A model generated the notes under the pieces. That model was given only the letters and a program-made list of their open reading frames with translations. It did no database searches and was not told the DNA's origin. From Caenorhabditis remanei (lineage: Eukaryota > Nematoda > Chromadorea > Rhabditida > Rhabditidae): a stretch of 64,000 nt of DNA. Shown here piece by piece: positions 10,458 to 21,500 of the stretch. The translations under genes were made by a program, and so were the position numbers. The stretch covers positions 13,888,001 to 13,952,000 of the forward strand of contig NC_071331.1 of the NCBI RefSeq assembly GCF_010183535.1, in the 5' to 3' direction. The first letter of the stretch is position 1. Every line of letters starts with the position of its first letter.

Positions 10458-13400
10458 TCTTCTGTTGTCAACAAACGACTTGACACAATTTTAATCATAG
10501 CAATGATTTTGGACATTCAAATAAATCTAAGCAATAGATAGATAACCTTGTCATTTAATTTTTTGAAAGGGATTTTGATAAGGGAATCGTTTCAAATTGA
10601 AACAATAGATAAATAAGGCCTTTTTTTGAAAATTTATTTCAGAACAGTTGCAGTAATTTGATCAGCTTGTAACTTGTTCCGCAATTGGATCATATGTATA
10701 CGGAAATCCGGATGAAAAGTCAAGCAACATTGTTACAACACAGCAGGAGCCTCTGAAACAATTTCGTACGTTTTTTGGAGGTCATGGACCTATCAAAAAC
10801 CTCGATTTTTGCAAGAAAATGTTTCCAGTTTCCTGCCGCCCAGGAAGTATTTCATGTTCATATCCCATAATAGTATTATAAAAAACGACAAGACGTAGGT
10901 CACTTCCGTTTAGTCACCCCACCGCTTCTTCTAGTGACCCCTAGTTGTCCTCTCCATCAGAATAATGCTCATGACACGAAAAAAATGTAACGGCGTCGGA
11001 GGAGTGAGTGAAGAAAAGCTCCGTTTTGCGAAATTTCAATAATTCACGACCCATTGACACGTCCCTTCCTTTTGCCCCGTATTTTCGCATATTTCAGTGT
11101 CTTTAAATACACATCTGTGTCTTCCGCCTTTTGTGTTATTCTTCTCAGAATTTTTTGTGTTTTTCATATGTCTGCTGTCAAAATGTGTGCTCTCGAGGTG
11201 TCTTGAACTGCAGGAAACTTTGAAAAAATATTTGATTTAGTTACAGTAACCCATATTGTTCTATATGGATCGTTGGAATGCTACATCTTTCTCATTTCTG
11301 AATTTAAGGCATATTTTCGATTGATGAAATCAGGTACAAAAAATTTCTAATTTGCATACTCTCCAGCTATTTCAATACGTCAAGTTTACACAGCTGACAA
11401 GTGTTTTTCTCTCTTTGCTTTACTGATAAGGTCAAAGGTTTTTCTTTCTTTCACTTTAGAAAGTCGCGAAGTTTCTGATTTGACAGATCTTCAGGAGAAT
11501 GCCGTTCCCACAAATCGTTTCATCTGTATTCTTTATGGAATTTCTGGTTTCAAAGGTTTCATTGTACATACACATATAAGTAAACGGTTTGAGTGAACAT
11601 GTCATTCTTCGTTCTTAAAATGACTTCAGAATAACTTTTCATCAGAATTTTTAATATTATTTGTTGTGTTCCTGTCCTCTCTCTCTCCACTTTTTCTTCA
11701 TTTCAGAACAATTTTTATGCAGTTTTTGTAGAGGAAATCGCGTGCACTCACGCACAATGACGTTAGTTCTGGTGTATTAATTTGGTAGAAAAGAAAAGCG
11801 AAGCAATCGAAAAATGGCACTCATTTTTCTGTTCCGGCAATTGCGGAGAACCTTATGAACCTCATTAAAAATGAATGGATCCACGAGATTTCTCTTTTCC
11901 GTTGTGTTTGTGAATCATCTGAATCCTCATCCTTTCTTCATTCTCTCTGCAATTCCGACGCTTTCGGATATCAAGCACTCTGAGAGAGTCCAATTAAATT
12001 TTCAAGTAAGAGAATAAGCAAAAATCAGACATTCATGGAGGAGGAGCAGCTGAAAAATTGATCAGGTGAAGATTGGGGCGGAGCTAACGGAGATGCTTGA
12101 AAAATGAGAAAAAGTTATCACAATACATAGAAGAAAAGAGACACAGTTTTCTGTTCCTTCATTTTCCGTTTCATTTTGAAATTCCCACAATCACCTGCCT
12201 CCATTTCCTCTATCATTTCTTCATTTCGTTCTCTTTTGTTTTCTTTTTCAATTCGTTCCTTTTCCTCCCACTAACTCTCAAAACCATTAGAAATAAATAA
12301 ATTCTACTACCTCCACCTACTTCTTTCATCTTCTCACCATCATTTCATTTTTTCTTTCCTCAATTTCATATTTAACCATCTTTCTCTTGCTTCTTCTCTA
12401 TTTGTGATCACTATTGTCATTCGATCTGTTGACGTACCTTTCAAAAAGAACTCAGTGTGAATGACGATTTTTCATTGTTTGTTTTTTTAGAGGAAGGGCG
12501 GTTCAGAGATACGATCGGAAAGAGATAAGAGAGCATTTCAACCTCAGGGATATGGTTTCGATACAGTCCATGGGGAAGACTCAGAAGAGTCTGAGTTCTT
12601 TTGAAGATTATGTATGCATCAGTTTTCCAGAATCCTTCTATTTTCGTAGTGTCCTATCTGAGCTTTGAATTTTACGACTTCCGTATTATTCCAACTTTTC
12701 TGGCAGTTTCCAATTTCTTTTTTCCATTTCCTAACGAGTTCTCGTGTTCATTTTATCCGAGCAGACATTTTCTCTGAATTCTCGACTCCTCCCTCTGAAA
12801 AGTTGGCACTTTTTGTGTCACCAGGGTCGTTCTCTTCTCGATTAGATGACTGACCCATCAACACATAACTCAAAAAAAAAACAATTCTCAAAAGGATAGA
12901 AAGAGTTGAGAGTGTATAGTTCTTCTTCTTTCAAATAACACTATGTCATTGTATTCGGAATCTCGTACTTCTAGACCTCAGAGATCAATTTCAGTCTGAA
13001 TGAAACCAGAGAAATTCGATTCGATTCCAAATGAAACATTTAAATTTAGCTCTTCTTTTTGTCTGAAACCCCGCCCTCTTCCTGACGGGCATTGTCCCTA
13101 CTGAAGGGACGGCCTGGAATATCAGGTTTCGATTAATGTTTCGCTTTTTTTAAGTTTCAAGTTTCGTGGTAAGACCCATCTCGACTCATCAGAAGAACCT
13201 TCTGGAAAAGGTCATTTTTGAACTAATTGATGTTTTTTGGCTTTTTTCAAGTGGAAGGTTTTAAAAGAATCTGCTCAAGTACTGGAAACAGAGCAAACAA
13301 TTCGAAATGAGCAGTCATTGTCAGTTGAAAACAAGAGAAACAATTCTGTAAAAGCCTAGAAATCTGTTTGTAGACGTTGCGTAATGTTAATTTTTCCCCG

Positions 13401-13930
13401 TTCTGAATATTTATTTTTTCTTCCGAACATCGTTTGAATATGCATAGTCTAAAGGATAATTTGTGATCTTTTCCTTAGTATGCTCCGCCCGTTCTCACTC
13501 CTATCTTTCATTCGTTGAGCAAATGAATGATGTTTTCTTGTCCTTTTAGAGACTGAAAAAGAGAAAAAAGCTAGAAAAGAGAACACGAAAATTAAAGAAT
13601 ACATTTAGAATGAATCTGCCAGTCCTTCTTCTAGTTTTGAAAACAAACAAATTTTGGTTCGTAAATTACATTGAAAAGAAGAAGCACGGCAAAACTAGAG
13701 AAAAGTCCACTTTGAAAAATTAAAATTGCCCGTTTCCTGGTTTATTCAATAGTTCTTTTCTGCTGCATCTTCGTCTTTTTCCTCTTTTTTGCATAGGAAA
13801 AGAGAGGACATGATTGATTTGAACTCGGATTGAGATGTAGTTATTTTCTTTGAATACTTCTCGTTGCATTTGCTGAATCCTGCAAATGTACGTTGATAAG
13901 AACTTTGTTTTCTGAATTGATTTTTTTGTG
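10458..13930. other. Gene-free intergenic DNA
   Basis: No coding region, tRNA or rRNA could be supported. Only short open frames without splice support or family resemblance occur. Near 13068-13120 there are two small GC hairpins (GCCC...GGGC and GTCCC...GGGAC). The rest is AT-rich with pyrimidine tracts. Confidence 0.5.
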
Positions 13931-14049
13931 AGGCCCGGGCAGTGTTCTGATGACTAGAATTGAACCAGTCGGTTAACGCAGCCTAACGGCTGCTCAACCT
14001 CCTTCTCTACACCACCCTTCTGGGTGCTACAGCGCCTGCGGCGCTTTTT
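13931..14049 (+). ncRNA. Candidate structured RNA (four hairpins and a T run)
   Basis: Four consecutive hairpins occur within about 120 nt. They are ACTAG/CCAGT with a 7-nt loop (13954-13970), GGTT..GCAGCC/GGCTGC..AACC (13971-13999), CACCC/GGGTG (14013-14026) and AGCGCC/GGCGCT (14031-14045), followed at once by a run of T residues as at a polymerase III terminator. On the opposite strand the first hairpin reads like a tRNA T-arm with the B-box-like GGTTCAATTCT, so a tRNA-derived repeat is an alternative. Neither a complete tRNA cloverleaf nor a known RNA family could be recognised. Confidence 0.35.
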
Positions 14050-14206
14050 AAATGGTTCAAACTATCGAAGTCTCAGAATTTTCTCCTTCTCCTGGATCGT
14101 ATTAATTTTCTTCACTTGTCGGTAGTTTTTGTTAGCTAAACAGCCCGTTCCGGTAGAGAACAATTAAGAGGCACTATCTGTAAGAGTGAGAATGTTTGTG
14201 TTGGGC

Positions 14207-16397
14207 CTTGGCACAGTTGCAAAAAGTTGTTTCAATCCAAACTCTTTTTACAGAATATGTACCCCTATGGTAGTGATTTACAAAAAATATGTCACCAGTC
14301 CTCTATGACGTCATCATAGGAAAATATGGCCAATAATTGACTTTTCACCCAAAAATTCATAAAAATTTCAATTTTTCAAATAACTTTAGGAAACTTTGGC
14401 AACATGTTAGGAGTGATTTTGACTACCCCTACACAAATTTTTCAGCCCCTCAGACACCCCAGAAACCGTTCAAGTGAATTCCATTTTCATGTTTTTCCAA
14501 CTTTTCTCCAAAAATCCCTCTAGAAGTACTCAAATTTCAAATCGTATTCGTATTCTCCGCAAAAAGTTCTATTAGGTCCAGTTAAAATCATCAGAAAACC
14601 ATTGCACCATTTTGAGATTTTTTGATTTTTTCAAAAATCACATAAGGGTCCCCCCTTATGAAAAAAAAAATTTTACGAAAAATTCAAAGAAAAAGTTTGT
14701 TTCGAAAATAATCAGAATATTGAGAAAAGACTTAGAATAAACCAATTCCGAGATTATACATCTCAGAAATTGGTTTGAACCGATTTCGTTTTTTTCTTCA
14801 TCGAAATTTTTTCCCATTTTTTGACGTTTTCATCAATATTTTGTACTGAAGTACACAAATTTCAAGTAATGTACTTGATACTCGCTACATTTAACAAATA
14901 ATCAAAATAAGACAAATGAAAAACCATTGGACCATTTTGAGATTTTTCCATTTATTTCGAAAATCACATAAGGGTCCCCCCCATGGAACAAAATTTTTAT
15001 CGAAAAAATATTTCAACATTATTTTGATTCAAAAACGTTCAAAACTCTTTTACAAAACGTCTTGTAATATTGGGTCAATGTTCTGAACGTTTTTGAATCA
15101 AAATAATGTTGAAATATTTTTTCGATAAAAATTTTGTTCCATGGGGGGGACCCTTATGTGATTTTCGAAATAAATGGAAAAATCTCAAAATGGTCCAATG
15201 GTTTTTCATTTGTCTTATTTTGATTATTTGTTAAATGTAGCGAGTATCAAGTACATTACTTGAAATTTGTGTACTTCAGTACAAATTATTGATGAAAACG
15301 TCAAAAAATGGGAAAAAATTTCGATGAAGAAAAAAACGAAATCGGTTCAAACCAATTTCTGATGGACCTATTCTGGGGTAGCAAAAAATAGTTTTTTGCT
15401 TATTTTTTGCTATTCAGAAAGTAGCAAAAAAAGCAAAAAACTCCTGGTTTGGAGGCATTTTTTGCTTGACCTTTTCTAGGCCAGCCCGCGGTTTTCTAGG
15501 CCATGTGTAGATTTACGGGAGAATTTTTTGCGATTTTTTCAGCATTCATGTACTTTATCGCTACTTTTGAACTGAATTCGTAATTTTATTGATTTATTCC
15601 ATACTTTGCAATCGTTAAATGATTTTTTTCCGAACTTTGCTGAAAAAATCCCAAAAAAAGCTCCCGTAAATCTACACCAAACACAGGTCTTGCAGCGAAT
15701 GGCCTAGAAAACCGCGGGCTGGCCTAGAAAGGTCAAGCAAAAAATGCCTCCAAACCAGGAGTTTTTTGCTTTTTTTGCTACTTTCTGAATAGCAAAAAAT
15801 AAGCAAAAAACTATTTTTTGCTACCCCAGAATAGGTCCATGAGATGTATAATCTCGGAATTGGTTTATTCTAAGTCTTTTCTCAATATTCTGATTATTTT
15901 CGAAACAAATTTTTTCTTTGAATTTTTCGTGAAAATTTGTTTTTCATAAGGGGGGACCCTTATGTGATTTTTGAAAAAATCAAAAAATCTCAAAATGGTG
16001 CAATGGTTTTCTGATGATTTTAACTGGACCTAATAGAACTTTTTGCGGAGAATACGAATACGATTTGAAATTTGAGTACTTCTAGAGGGATTTTTGGAGA
16101 AAAGTTGGAAAAACATGAAAATGGAATTCACTTGAACGGTTTCTGGGGTGTCTGAGGGGCTGAAAATTTGTGTAGGGGTAGTCAAAATCACTCCTAACAT
16201 GTTGCCAAAGTTTCCTAAAGTTATTTGAAAAATTGAAATTTTCATGAATTTTTGGGTGAAAAGTCAATTATTGGCCATATTTTCCTATGATGACGTCATA
16301 GAGGACTGGTGACATATTTTTTGTAAATCACTACCATAGGGGTACATATTCTGTAAAAAGAGTTTGGATTGAAACAACTTTTTGCAACTGTGCCAAG
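14207..16397. repeat. 2.2-kb inverted-repeat (palindromic) element
   Basis: Two near-identical arms of about 840 nt face each other. The left arm starts TTGGCACAGTTGCAAAAAG at about 14208, and the right arm ends in the exact complement at about 16396. The centre lies near 15055 with only a few unpaired bases. The arms share distinctive stretches such as the ATGACGTCAT segment (14306 and 16290) and the GGGTCCCCCC run. No transposase frame is present, so this looks like a non-autonomous DNA transposon or foldback element. No clear target duplication was found. The right arm is longer because of a second element inserted at 15363-15839. Confidence 0.8.
15363..15839. mobile_element. 477-bp palindromic element nested in the larger palindrome
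   Basis: The element begins TGGACCTATTCTGGGGTAGC and ends with the exact complement. Its arms (15363-15530 and 15660-15839) pair almost perfectly around a 130-nt centre. It is flanked by the 3-bp direct repeat TGA (15360-15362 and 15840-15842). Removing it together with one TGA restores exact pairing with the undisturbed left arm of the host palindrome near 14760. This makes the insertion direct and datable: it entered after the larger palindrome formed. No coding capacity is seen, so it is a MITE-like element whose superfamily is unknown. Confidence 0.8.
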
Positions 16398-17244
16398 AGG
16401 AATCCTCATCTTACAGACAACGCCTCTTAAAACATCTCTGCTTTTCTGATACGATTTCGACAAATTTACTCGGTGACATTTCTATCCTGAGGAAAAATGG
16501 ATTTCAATATGAGGAGTTTTCAATTCACTAATCGGAACTGTATTCATTTTTTCTGCTTTATCTAACATACTATTTCAAAAGAACAGGAACTTTTAACTCT
16601 CCTTTCTCCCTCCTCAAGAGGCGAGTCATCTTTCAAATATTAATGTCAAACATCGGCGACAATGCTGTCTCCCTTCTCTGAATATGGCAGACTGAGACCA
16701 TGTATTAACAAATCCTCATCCTAGAAATTATTACCTTTTGAAGGTAACTGATCAACGACAAAGTTACTTATTCACAAATCACCACCACTTTTTGAGTAGT
16801 GTTTTTTCATTCAATTTATTTCTATTAAGCTTCTGACTGTTGCAACTTCTTTAATGATGGAGACATCCGAAGTCTCAGAATGAATTGTACTAAACACAGC
16901 AAATGACTTTTTTGGCTTCAGACTGAGAAAGCCTTACCAACTCTTTTACTGAAGCTTAGAAATTTGGAAATTTTCCTATTCACATCTTTGAAAAATTAAC
17001 CTAAAGTACTACTTTTAAGTTTTTGACTGATCGGCAGCGATGCCGCCTCCCTCCCCAAAATCTTTCAAGATTGTTTCTCATATACACGGAAATCTCCTCT
17101 TCAGTCTGGTTTGATCTGAACTGTTCTGCTTTCTGATTTTTTTCTCTAAAAGACTTCAAAGCTATTCTACATATTTCTAAGTGTGAAAATTAGACAGCCG
17201 GTAAAAATGGAGTACAGTAATGCCCATAAATCAAACAACTTTGA
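16398..17244. other. No gene seen
   Basis: AT-rich DNA without coding potential that I can support. It separates the two palindromic clusters. Confidence 0.5.
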
Positions 17245-18560
17245 CCGTTTTTCAGTTAAAAATGTCCAACTTTGAAAGGGTGTCAATAAAGAGATTCTAT
17301 TCCAGTTTAGATGTCCTTTGAAAACTCGAACGTCCCTTAAAACACCTAAACGTTCTTTAAAGGTGGACTAAACTCAACTCTGATATTCTCATAGAATAAT
17401 GTATGAGTACCTGTGATTTCATTTTCATACCGAAAAAATTTCAAAAATCGGTCTGGAATCCGCTGAGAGCGATCGCCGGTGAGTTTGGGCATTTCGGTGG
17501 CCTAGAAATTCGACTCCGGCCATGTTGAATTTTTCAAATTTTAACGCTATTTTCGCTCATTTTTGTTGTTTTCTTTCAATAATTTTGAAAGTAAACGGCA
17601 AAAATTGATAGAATTATTACAAAAATGTTAGAAAAAACGAAGAAAACTCGAAAAAAACAACATTTTCGAAAAAGTTCTAGAATGTTCCACGCCCACAGAA
17701 ATGCCCAAACTGTTTTGCCGCTCGTTCTTCGCAGGGAATGAACCGAATTGAAAAATTCTTGAAATATGAAGATGAACTCACGGAAATGAACAAATGAACA
17801 TACGACTGAACTCGAATTACTGAGCCATACCGCCAATTTTCACCGGCCAGCGAAATGCCCAAACTCACCGGCGATCGCTCTCAGCGGGTTCCAGACCGAT
17901 TTTTAAAATTTTTTCAGTATGAAAATGAACTCACAGGTACTCATACATTGTTTTATGAAAATATCAGAGTTGACCTTAGTCCACCTTTAAAACACTTAGA
18001 CGTCCCTCAAAACATTTAAACGTTCTTTGGGGTCCGAAAAATGCTCAGAAATGTTTAGACGTCCCAAAACCGTTCAGATGTCCCTTGAAATCCCAAAATT
18101 TTATTTAACCAATTAGTCGTTCAAAAAATATTTGGACGTCCCTTAAACTTTCAAAACCAAGAGCTTGCTGTGACACCTGGAAGTAGTGATTGCCTAAAAA
18201 CAAAAACGTCCTTGAATCTTGACATGATAATGGCTCAGCACCCGGGAAGTAGTGGATTCCTTAACACAGAGACATCCAGCATCTAGTTTAAAGTTATGGA
18301 AAAAAGTGCAAGCAAGCATCAGTGTGTCTATGTTTTAAGGAAACCACGTCTAAACATTTTATGGAACTTTTAAACGTTTTTTGGGACGACTAAATGTTTT
18401 TTGGGACTTTTGAACACTTGAAAGGAAGTCTTAACTTTCGGAAAAAATTTAGGGCATGACAGGGCGTTTAAGTGTTTTAAGGGACGTCTTAGTGTTTCAT
18501 GGAACGTTCGAGTTTTCAAAAGATATCTAACATGGAATAGAACCAAAAAAATTGTTTAAA
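17245..18560. repeat. Degenerate foldback built of short ACGTCCC-type repeats
   Basis: Left of about 18290, variants of a unit like ACGTCCCTTAAAACACTTAAACGTTC recur. Right of it they recur as reverse complements (for example near 18470-18540). The outer ends match in inverted orientation: TTCTATTCCA...TTTTGAAAACTCGAACGT near 17297 pairs with its complement near 18505-18545. The arms are diverged, unlike the cleaner element inserted in the left arm at 17361. No open frame is present, so this is an old non-autonomous element or satellite-like foldback. Confidence 0.6.
17361..17986. mobile_element. 626-bp inverted-repeat element flanked by TTAA
   Basis: Terminal inverted repeats of about 140 nt start AGGTGGACTAA on the left and end with the complement AGTCCACCT on the right. 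They include matching segments around GAGCGATCGCCGGTGAG. The flanking tetranucleotide TTAA occurs on both sides (17357-17360 and 17987-17990), the target duplication typical of piggyBac-type elements. The central 340 nt is single copy and has no transposase. It lies within the left arm of an older foldback. The superfamily assignment rests only on the TTAA. Confidence 0.65.
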
Positions 18561-21500
18561 ACCCACGCATTTTTCCTGACAATTTGAAGAAATGAATTCA
18601 TTTTAAGAATGAAAAGTTTCTATAACTATTTTCCCCGTGAACTCCTATTTCCCTATTTCGGAAATGAAAGCCACTGAAAGGCTTGAAAACCACTTTTTCT
18701 CACGTAGCGACCTAAATTAGAACTATTTTAACTAAAAAAATAGACGGGCATCATCCGGGACAAATTTCCAATCGATCTGTGTAAATTTCATTGAAAACGG
18801 TTCAGTACAGAGGGCGCTAGAGTCGGCGACAAACGGACAGACGGACAGATCTGCTGAATATTATTAGTAAAGATACGGCCCTTTCAACTTTGAAATACCT
18901 TGGAAACACCACTAGCTTTCCCCCGCGTCTCTCTATTTGTCGCGATACTATTTTCAGTTTCAGTGGAGCGTAGTTGTGACAACTACGCCGTGTTAATGGA
19001 AATAAAAAAATCCAATCAAACACTTGAACGGAATATGTTGGATTTCAACATATCAACTCCTAATCTCCTTATAACGGATTTGTTTTTATTTATTCTTAGT
19101 TCATTAAAAGTTGTTTCCTAATGATTATAGATTACACTTGATTTCTCTTCTCGTAATGCACTTTTTGGCTTCATCATCCCAGATCATCTCGATCGAAAAA
19201 CAATTAGAGCAATAAGACGAAGTGACATCTTCCTACTACCAATCCATTTCTTTCAAAGTCTAATCGGCTAAGGACAGTAGGCCCTTCTTCTGATTTTCCG
19301 TCTGTCTGTATTCTCAGAGAAAACAAAAACAAAACAAAACAATTACCCTTAGCCTTTTTTTGTTGGACAGACGATCTTTTGTTTTCTCTTTTCTTGCTAT
19401 CCATCTGGCTGTTTTACACTTTTCTCATATAAATATTTCATTAAATTCAATTTTTTCAATGCGCTCAGTTGACTTCTTCAGTTGATAGATGTACTCGTAC
19501 TATTTCGAAACTAGAGTTTGTTGTTTTCAAAAAAAAAACCTTGTTTCTCTTTTTTCCAACCAGGAAATGGTGATTAATCAAAACAGATTTCTACCGTATA
19601 CCTTGCCTTCTCACTCAGAACATGAAATTAGACACGAATCTCGCGTGACTTGTCTTTTCGCCCAAATTATAGTTTTTGTCGAGGAAAATGAGTCGTTTCA
19701 AGGTGTGCATTTGGGATAAAAAATCTGAAAACGACTGGAATTCTGTCGCCTTTTCTATAACATCAGATTCTGAACGAGAGGAAATTTCTGACTCTTTTTC
19801 GGAAGTATTCTGAAAACAAATTAAGAAGAAAATACCTACGTAAGTTCTGATCCACCCATGTTCATCCCATCTTAACTTCAGATTTAAAGATATAATAATG
19901 GATTGAATGTTTTACGTCATTTTCGTTTACAGATGTTCTATATTTTTCTAGTTTATTGTTGCTGGAACTCTCATTCAGTATTTCAGCAATTTGTGTCTTG
20001 TTCCGAGGCTAATGAGTTGCCCGGCTTCACCAAAAAAATTAAATGTTGTTTTTCAAAGCACTTCTTTCCTCTAAACTTTCTCTCCATGACTTTTCAGATC
20101 TCCGAAACGGAGAGTGTAAACTTTTCCGAAAAACGAGAAAAGTTCAAACTCTAGACATCTAGACGACGTCGGTTGAAAACTCGTGAGAACCTTCAATTTC
20201 TCAACAAGAACCCATCATTTAAAAGTCTCATTTTCTTGTGACTGGGATATCCCAAAATTGGGAAACAAATAGACGAAAGTTATACTATGGATACTAACAT
20301 TTTTGTTCGTTTTTCCCTCTATTTAATTCAGTTTCATTGCAAAATGTTACAGCGTTTCTCTTAAATTTATCCAATCGTATCACGCTTTTTCAGCTAGCAT
20401 CTGAGATTTGTGCTCTGGTATTTAATATAAATATTTCTCAAATTCTGATCTGATTCAGACTTCATGAGACTTCTGATTCATCTGACTCAGTCTCCGAAAC
20501 GTGCCAATTTTCTCAACTTTTCAAACCTAATTAAAGTCCATTTCTTTGTTTTTCCTTCAATATTAACAATGGACGTTACTCACTTTTTCGACGAATTGAA
20601 TTTCGGAAACTTCCGAATTCTATTGCTGTTGTTTTGTCGTCGAAAAACAAAATGGAACGTCCAAAAACTTTTTCGAACACTTTTTTATCTTATTGATCTT
20701 TTTCGTTCTTTTTTTTAGTTTCTTTCTCAAAAGAAAATCAAAATTACACTCACAATTATCCTGACTCAAAAACTTATTCTTCTGCCGTCAAGTGCTCAAA
20801 GTTTTAGTTTAAAAAATAAAAAGATAAAAACATCTGGAGAGATAAAACTACGGAGATTCTGGCATGCTTACCGAAAGATTCTGTGGTGATCGTTAGTATG
20901 TTTTAATCTTTTCTAGGTGTGCTTACGATAACTCTATTATAGGTTAGAAAGTTATTCTTCGGTACTCCTGGGTACACTTATTCTTTGAAAATGTGAAAAT
21001 AACCCAACACCGATGATCTTTTACCAAAACGCGTTTCTATCTCAAATGAAACAAAAAAGAGAGTCATAATATTAAGCCCCTATCTCTGATTTATTGCCTT
21101 CCCACCCTCTTTCGTTTTTCCCTATGATGCACTCATTGTCCTTCCAGGTCGACGTTTTTCTTTCTATTTTTGAATATTACCACTAATATAAACATGTTTT
21201 GAAAGCGGGGGTCTTCTGCTCGAAAAACCGACTTAATGATTCGCTGTTCGTGCTCCGTGTTCTCTATCTCTCGATATGTGTGTGTTCAGTAAACGCTTAA
21301 TTATTTGTCACATCGAACACCGAAATCCACGTGGGAAAAATGTGTCGGGGCTCGTTTCGTTTTTCTTTCTGTTCGAGCAGTCGTATAATGTGTTCCAGCA
21401 GTCATATAGATATATACTTCCCTGTCTGCTCTGATTACTTCATTCTTAGTATAGTTTGCAGGTAGTTATCCTAGGAACTCACAAAATAAGATATACCTAC

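Noticed and set aside
13931..14049. A tRNA gene
   Set aside because: A T-arm-like hairpin with a B-box motif is present on the minus strand, but no acceptor stem, D-arm or 7-nt anticodon loop can be placed.
16030..16267. Two overlapping minus-strand frames
   Set aside because: They lie inside the arm of the 2.2-kb palindrome, the same peptides can be read from the other arm, and no transposase similarity is seen.
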